Made by a program: the position numbers and the translations under genes. Shown here piece after piece: positions 61,973-64,000 of a stretch of 64,000 nt of DNA (position 1 is its first letter; every line of letters begins with the position of its first letter). The DNA is taken from the NCBI RefSeq assembly GCF_050571805.1, contig NZ_CP192219.1; one strand, 5' to 3'. Under the pieces are notes generated by a model. That model was not told the DNA's origin. It did not search any database and saw only the letters and a list, made by a program, of their open reading frames with translations. The stretch comes from Halodesulfovibrio aestuarii (GTDB taxonomy: Bacteria > Desulfobacterota > Desulfovibrionia > Desulfovibrionales > Desulfovibrionaceae).

Positions 61973-62287
61973 ATGGAACAACGAAACATGATTCCCGAAT
62001 TCATATCTGATTTGACCCGTAGTGAAAAGCTAGAAATCTACATGAAGCGCAAAAAGCTGTCGTTTACCGATATTGGCAAAGCGATCAAAGCATCGCGTAC
62101 CGCTGCGTACAAGCTGCTTCATGGTAAATCCGTTCCCACCTACCGACATGCGCAGCTGCTTAAAGCTGGCATTCCAGAAATTTTGATTCCACCTGCCCTA
62201 GACATTGCACCAGGGCCAAAGCCTAAGAAATCCATACTCGTTTCACCAGACGATACCGAACCAAATTACATGGGACAGGCTGCATAA
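61973..62287 (+). CDS. Cro-like HTH regulator
   Basis: A 104-residue protein from ATG 61973 with AGGGG upstream. It has a helix-turn-helix (KKLSFTDIGKAIKASRTAAY and KLLHGKSVPTYRHAQLL) of XRE/Cro type and a Pro-rich tail. It is divergent from the repressor and likely turns on lytic growth. Confidence 0.78.
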   Translation: MEQRNMIPEFISDLTRSEKLEIYMKRKKLSFTDIGKAIKASRTAAYKLLHGKSVPTYRHAQLLKAGIPEILIPPALDIAPGPKPKKSILVSPDDTEPNYMGQAA

Positions 62288-62380
62288 ACATCACGCGCCC
62301 TGTCCTGCCTACCGATGCTGCTAACAGTGCCGCATACCTAGTAATACAGGCAACGTGCAATTTTTTGGAGAACTACCACC

Positions 62381-62851
62381 ATGACAAAGTTACAACACCT
62401 CACTTTTCCCGCTGCGCTTTCCCTTGCTCTGGGTGAAAGCGGCCTTTCTCGCGATGAAGCAGGGAACGCCATGGGCTGGAGTGTTAGCAAGACCAGCCGC
62501 GTTTTTAATGCAGAAGACAACTACTTTCCTGCCATCCCTTCTATACCGGATCTTTGTGTTGTTTTACGAAACGACATTATTTTGGACTGGCTCTGCGTGA
62601 ACACTAAAGAACTCCGCAAAGGTCGGCACGACCTTTTGCCACAACTTAGCACGTTGGAAGTACTCCAGCTGTTGAGTCAGATCGGTGAAGAGATGGGGGA
62701 AGTTAACGCTGAAGTCAACAAGGCGCTCGAGGGCGACAACAAAATTCAAAAACACGAAACGCCTAGAATTATCAAAAAAGCCCACAAAGTACTCGCCCGT
62801 TATCAGGAACTTATTATCGCAATGCACGCAGTGCAGGAGGAAGCATCATGA
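62381..62851 (+). CDS. CII-family phage regulator
   Basis: A 156-residue protein that fits the phage regulatory CII family: FPAALSLALGESGLSRDEAG, MGWSVSKTSRVFNAED and then IPSIPDLCVVLRNDIILDWL, with a helical C-terminus. These proteins, found in P2-like and related phages, act on the lysis-lysogeny choice. GGAGAACTACCACC precedes the ATG. It overlaps the next gene by 4 bp (ATGA). Confidence 0.8.
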   Translation: MTKLQHLTFPAALSLALGESGLSRDEAGNAMGWSVSKTSRVFNAEDNYFPAIPSIPDLCVVLRNDIILDWLCVNTKELRKGRHDLLPQLSTLEVLQLLSQIGEEMGEVNAEVNKALEGDNKIQKHETPRIIKKAHKVLARYQELIIAMHAVQEEAS

Positions 62852-63138
62852 TGAATCCATCCGTTATTGTTCGTCGTAAATTGGAATGCGTTCGCAACTC
62901 TGTTGGAGTGCTTGCGAAGCAGGAAGGAATTTGTGTGGAAGATCAGCTGAACATTAGCAACCTGTACCGCATGATTGCCCAGATTGATGAACGGCACCGT
63001 AACAAGCTGAAGCTTACAGGCCACGTTGTTATTCCGCTAAAGCGCAGAGCGTTGGCCGCAGATTGTTTGACTACTGCCGAACGCAATGAATTGGCCAAAA
63101 GAGTATGCGGTGGCGGGCACCATGATCCCGCAGCCTAA
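62848..63138 (+). CDS. Hypothetical early phage protein
   Basis: A 96-residue basic protein (SVIVRRKLECVRNSVGVLAK, then NLYRMIAQIDERHRNKLKLT and VIPLKRRALAADCLTTAER), no recognised family. It overlaps the CII-like gene by 4 bp with GGAGGAAGC upstream, and is in the early operon with the Xis-like gene. Confidence 0.65.
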   Translation: MMNPSVIVRRKLECVRNSVGVLAKQEGICVEDQLNISNLYRMIAQIDERHRNKLKLTGHVVIPLKRRALAADCLTTAERNELAKRVCGGGHHDPAA

Positions 63139-63204
63139 CCTAAACATCACATTTGCATTTTTATCGCCTAATATAACGTGAATTTCTAACGAACTGGAGA
63201 GAAC

Positions 63205-63504
63205 ATGAATAAAGTAGATTGGGAACGCCCGCTGACTGAAGATGAGAAAGAATTTTTAGAACATATGATCGAAGGGCTGCCGAACTACATTGCACGGCAG
63301 CGGGTTCATATATTTCTCGGTGGGTGGTTTGAAGGCAAGACTCTTGCGAATGCAGATCTCAACGGCGACGGCCCACGTTCTATGATCAAAGGTGGTCGTC
63401 GCGTCTTATACGAAACTCGCGATCTTGTTGAATGGGCTATCCGCTATTTCGGCATTAAGCGCATAGAGAACAAATTACTCTTTGTCCGTGCGCGGGCGGC
63501 ATAA
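63205..63504 (+). CDS. Excisionase-like DNA-binding protein
   Basis: A 99-residue protein with a MerR/Xis-like wing (FLGGWFEGKTLANADLNG, MIKGGRRVLYETRDLVEWA). Its place between CII and the integrase supports excisionase or an AlpA-like regulator. Its 3' end overlaps the convergent integrase end by 30 bp. CTGGAGAGAAC precedes the ATG. Confidence 0.68.
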   Translation: MNKVDWERPLTEDEKEFLEHMIEGLPNYIARQRVHIFLGGWFEGKTLANADLNGDGPRSMIKGGRRVLYETRDLVEWAIRYFGIKRIENKLLFVRARAA

Positions 63505-64000
63505 AGCTTCTACCGCATCTTGTGTGGCGTCCGGCAATAAGTGTGCATAGCGTTGCGTCATTGTGAGCGTTTTATGGCGCATGAGCTTACGAATACGGTT
63601 CAGATCTACCCCGTTCATAGCCATCCAGCTTGCAAATGTATGGCGCAAGCTATGAAACACAATACGCTGCAAATTGCTTGTTGCATCATCATTCAAACCC
63701 AGTTCGTTTACCAACTCGGAGAACGTATGCGAAATATCCTTAACTTGACCCCACATCGGCGGAACGACCAGTTTCTGCCGTTTGTCGCGCTGCTTATTGC
63801 GGCGCGTCAACATATCGCGAACGATAGAATTCATAGGCACAGAGCCACCGGGCTTTCTATCCTTCTCGTTCTTAATGGTAATAATGCCGGCAAAGAAGTT
63901 TACGTCGCCCCATTCGAGGCGCTGAACTTCTCCAAGACGCAAGCCGGCATACAAGGCCAGAATTACACTGTCGTGGACATCCTGCCAACCTTGGGCATGC
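63475..64000 (-). CDS. Tyrosine integrase (C-terminal catalytic part, truncated by the window)
   Basis: The frame stays open to the right edge, so the N-terminal arm-binding part is outside. Catalytic residues: Arg in ALYAGLRLGEVQRLEWGD, His-x-x-Arg in HSLRHTFASWMAM, then His in LMRHKTLTMTQ, and Tyr in QRYAHL. Such integrases recombine attP with a tRNA-gene attB. The opposite orientation to the Xis-like gene, with overlapping 3' ends, suggests mutual transcription interference. Confidence 0.92.
   Translation of the reverse strand, partial: HAQGWQDVHDSVILALYAGLRLGEVQRLEWGDVNFFAGIITIKNEKDRKPGGSVPMNSIVRDMLTRRNKQRDKRQKLVVPPMWGQVKDISHTFSELVNELGLNDDATSNLQRIVFHSLRHTFASWMAMNGVDLNRIRKLMRHKTLTMTQRYAHLLPDATQDAVEALCRPRTDKE

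Larger units (their letters stand above)
23646..64000. mobile_element. Prophage, right end outside the window
   Basis: Between the tRNA-Leu 3' end and the right edge lie, in order, replication genes, terminase and head genes, lysis, contractile tail, cargo, immunity genes and an integrase. Packaging genes are of lambda type and tail genes of P2 type. Because the integrase lies at the far end reading toward the window, and its N-terminus is outside, attR is outside too. The left boundary at the tRNA is inferred; the true core repeat may include a few bases of the tRNA. No essential structural gene is visibly broken, so it could be inducible. Confidence 0.88.

Noticed and set aside
1..64000. 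CRISPR arrays, transposases or insertion sequences
   Set aside because: No regularly spaced identical repeats with unique spacers, and no transposase frame was seen.

Overview
The window reads as a piece of a marine sulfate reducer of the Desulfovibrionales (Halodesulfovibrio or a close relative is my best guess, from gene content and protein flavour only). An assimilatory-type sulfite reductase-like protein, a ferredoxin-type membrane protein and an rpmH-rnpA-yidD-yidC-jag-mnmE cluster support this. An incomplete prophage of at least 40 kb starts directly after a tRNA-Leu gene and runs off the right edge of the window.

Bases 1-23558 are ordinary chromosome, mostly on the minus strand: a response regulator cut by the window edge, a DEDD 3'-5' exonuclease, the redox pair, mnmE-jag-yidC-yidD-rnpA-rpmH, two FlgO-like envelope proteins, groESL, an ABC-F ATPase, yajQ, a DEAD-box helicase, a small-molecule phosphotransferase, an exported MsrA, a NYN-domain protein and uvrA. 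rnpA has no ATG, GTG or TTG at its conserved N-terminus and probably starts at ATT, inside the end of rpmH.

Bases 23559-64000 hold tRNA-Leu(CAA) and the prophage. Its left end has an origin-like set of three 27-bp repeats with a 12-bp perfect hairpin, then a D5/P4-type helicase and a CHC2/TOPRIM primase separated by five copies of GGGAGACC in both orientations. Packaging and head genes are lambda-like (small and large terminase, gpW, gpB portal, a protease-capsid fusion, gpZ). A lysis cassette follows, then a P2-like contractile tail: sheath, tube, a chaperone gene with a -1 slippery heptamer, tape measure, gpX, gpD, gpV, a gpU fusion, gp25/W, J, I, fibre and fibre assembly. At the right end are repressor, Cro-like, CII-like and Xis-like genes and a truncated tyrosine integrase.

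Three blocks of minus-strand cargo interrupt this plan and are the most interesting part. Block A (30837-34355), between terminase and portal, has two diverged paralogues of a two-TM protein plus an unlisted 45-residue TM protein, with copies of an Ogr-like gene tail/terminator at its joints. Block B (54555-57360) has two paralogues of a pentapeptide-like plus TM protein around a third membrane-tail protein, bracketed by two nearly identical terminators. Block C (57487-60226) is a compact operon resembling an ABC-three-component (ABC-3C) conflict system, with a DUF2326-type ATPase, a middle component, a C-terminal-domain component and a small TM protein; the ATPase is broken by one extra base. 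Anti-phage or superinfection functions are inferred from family and context, not shown by the sequence.
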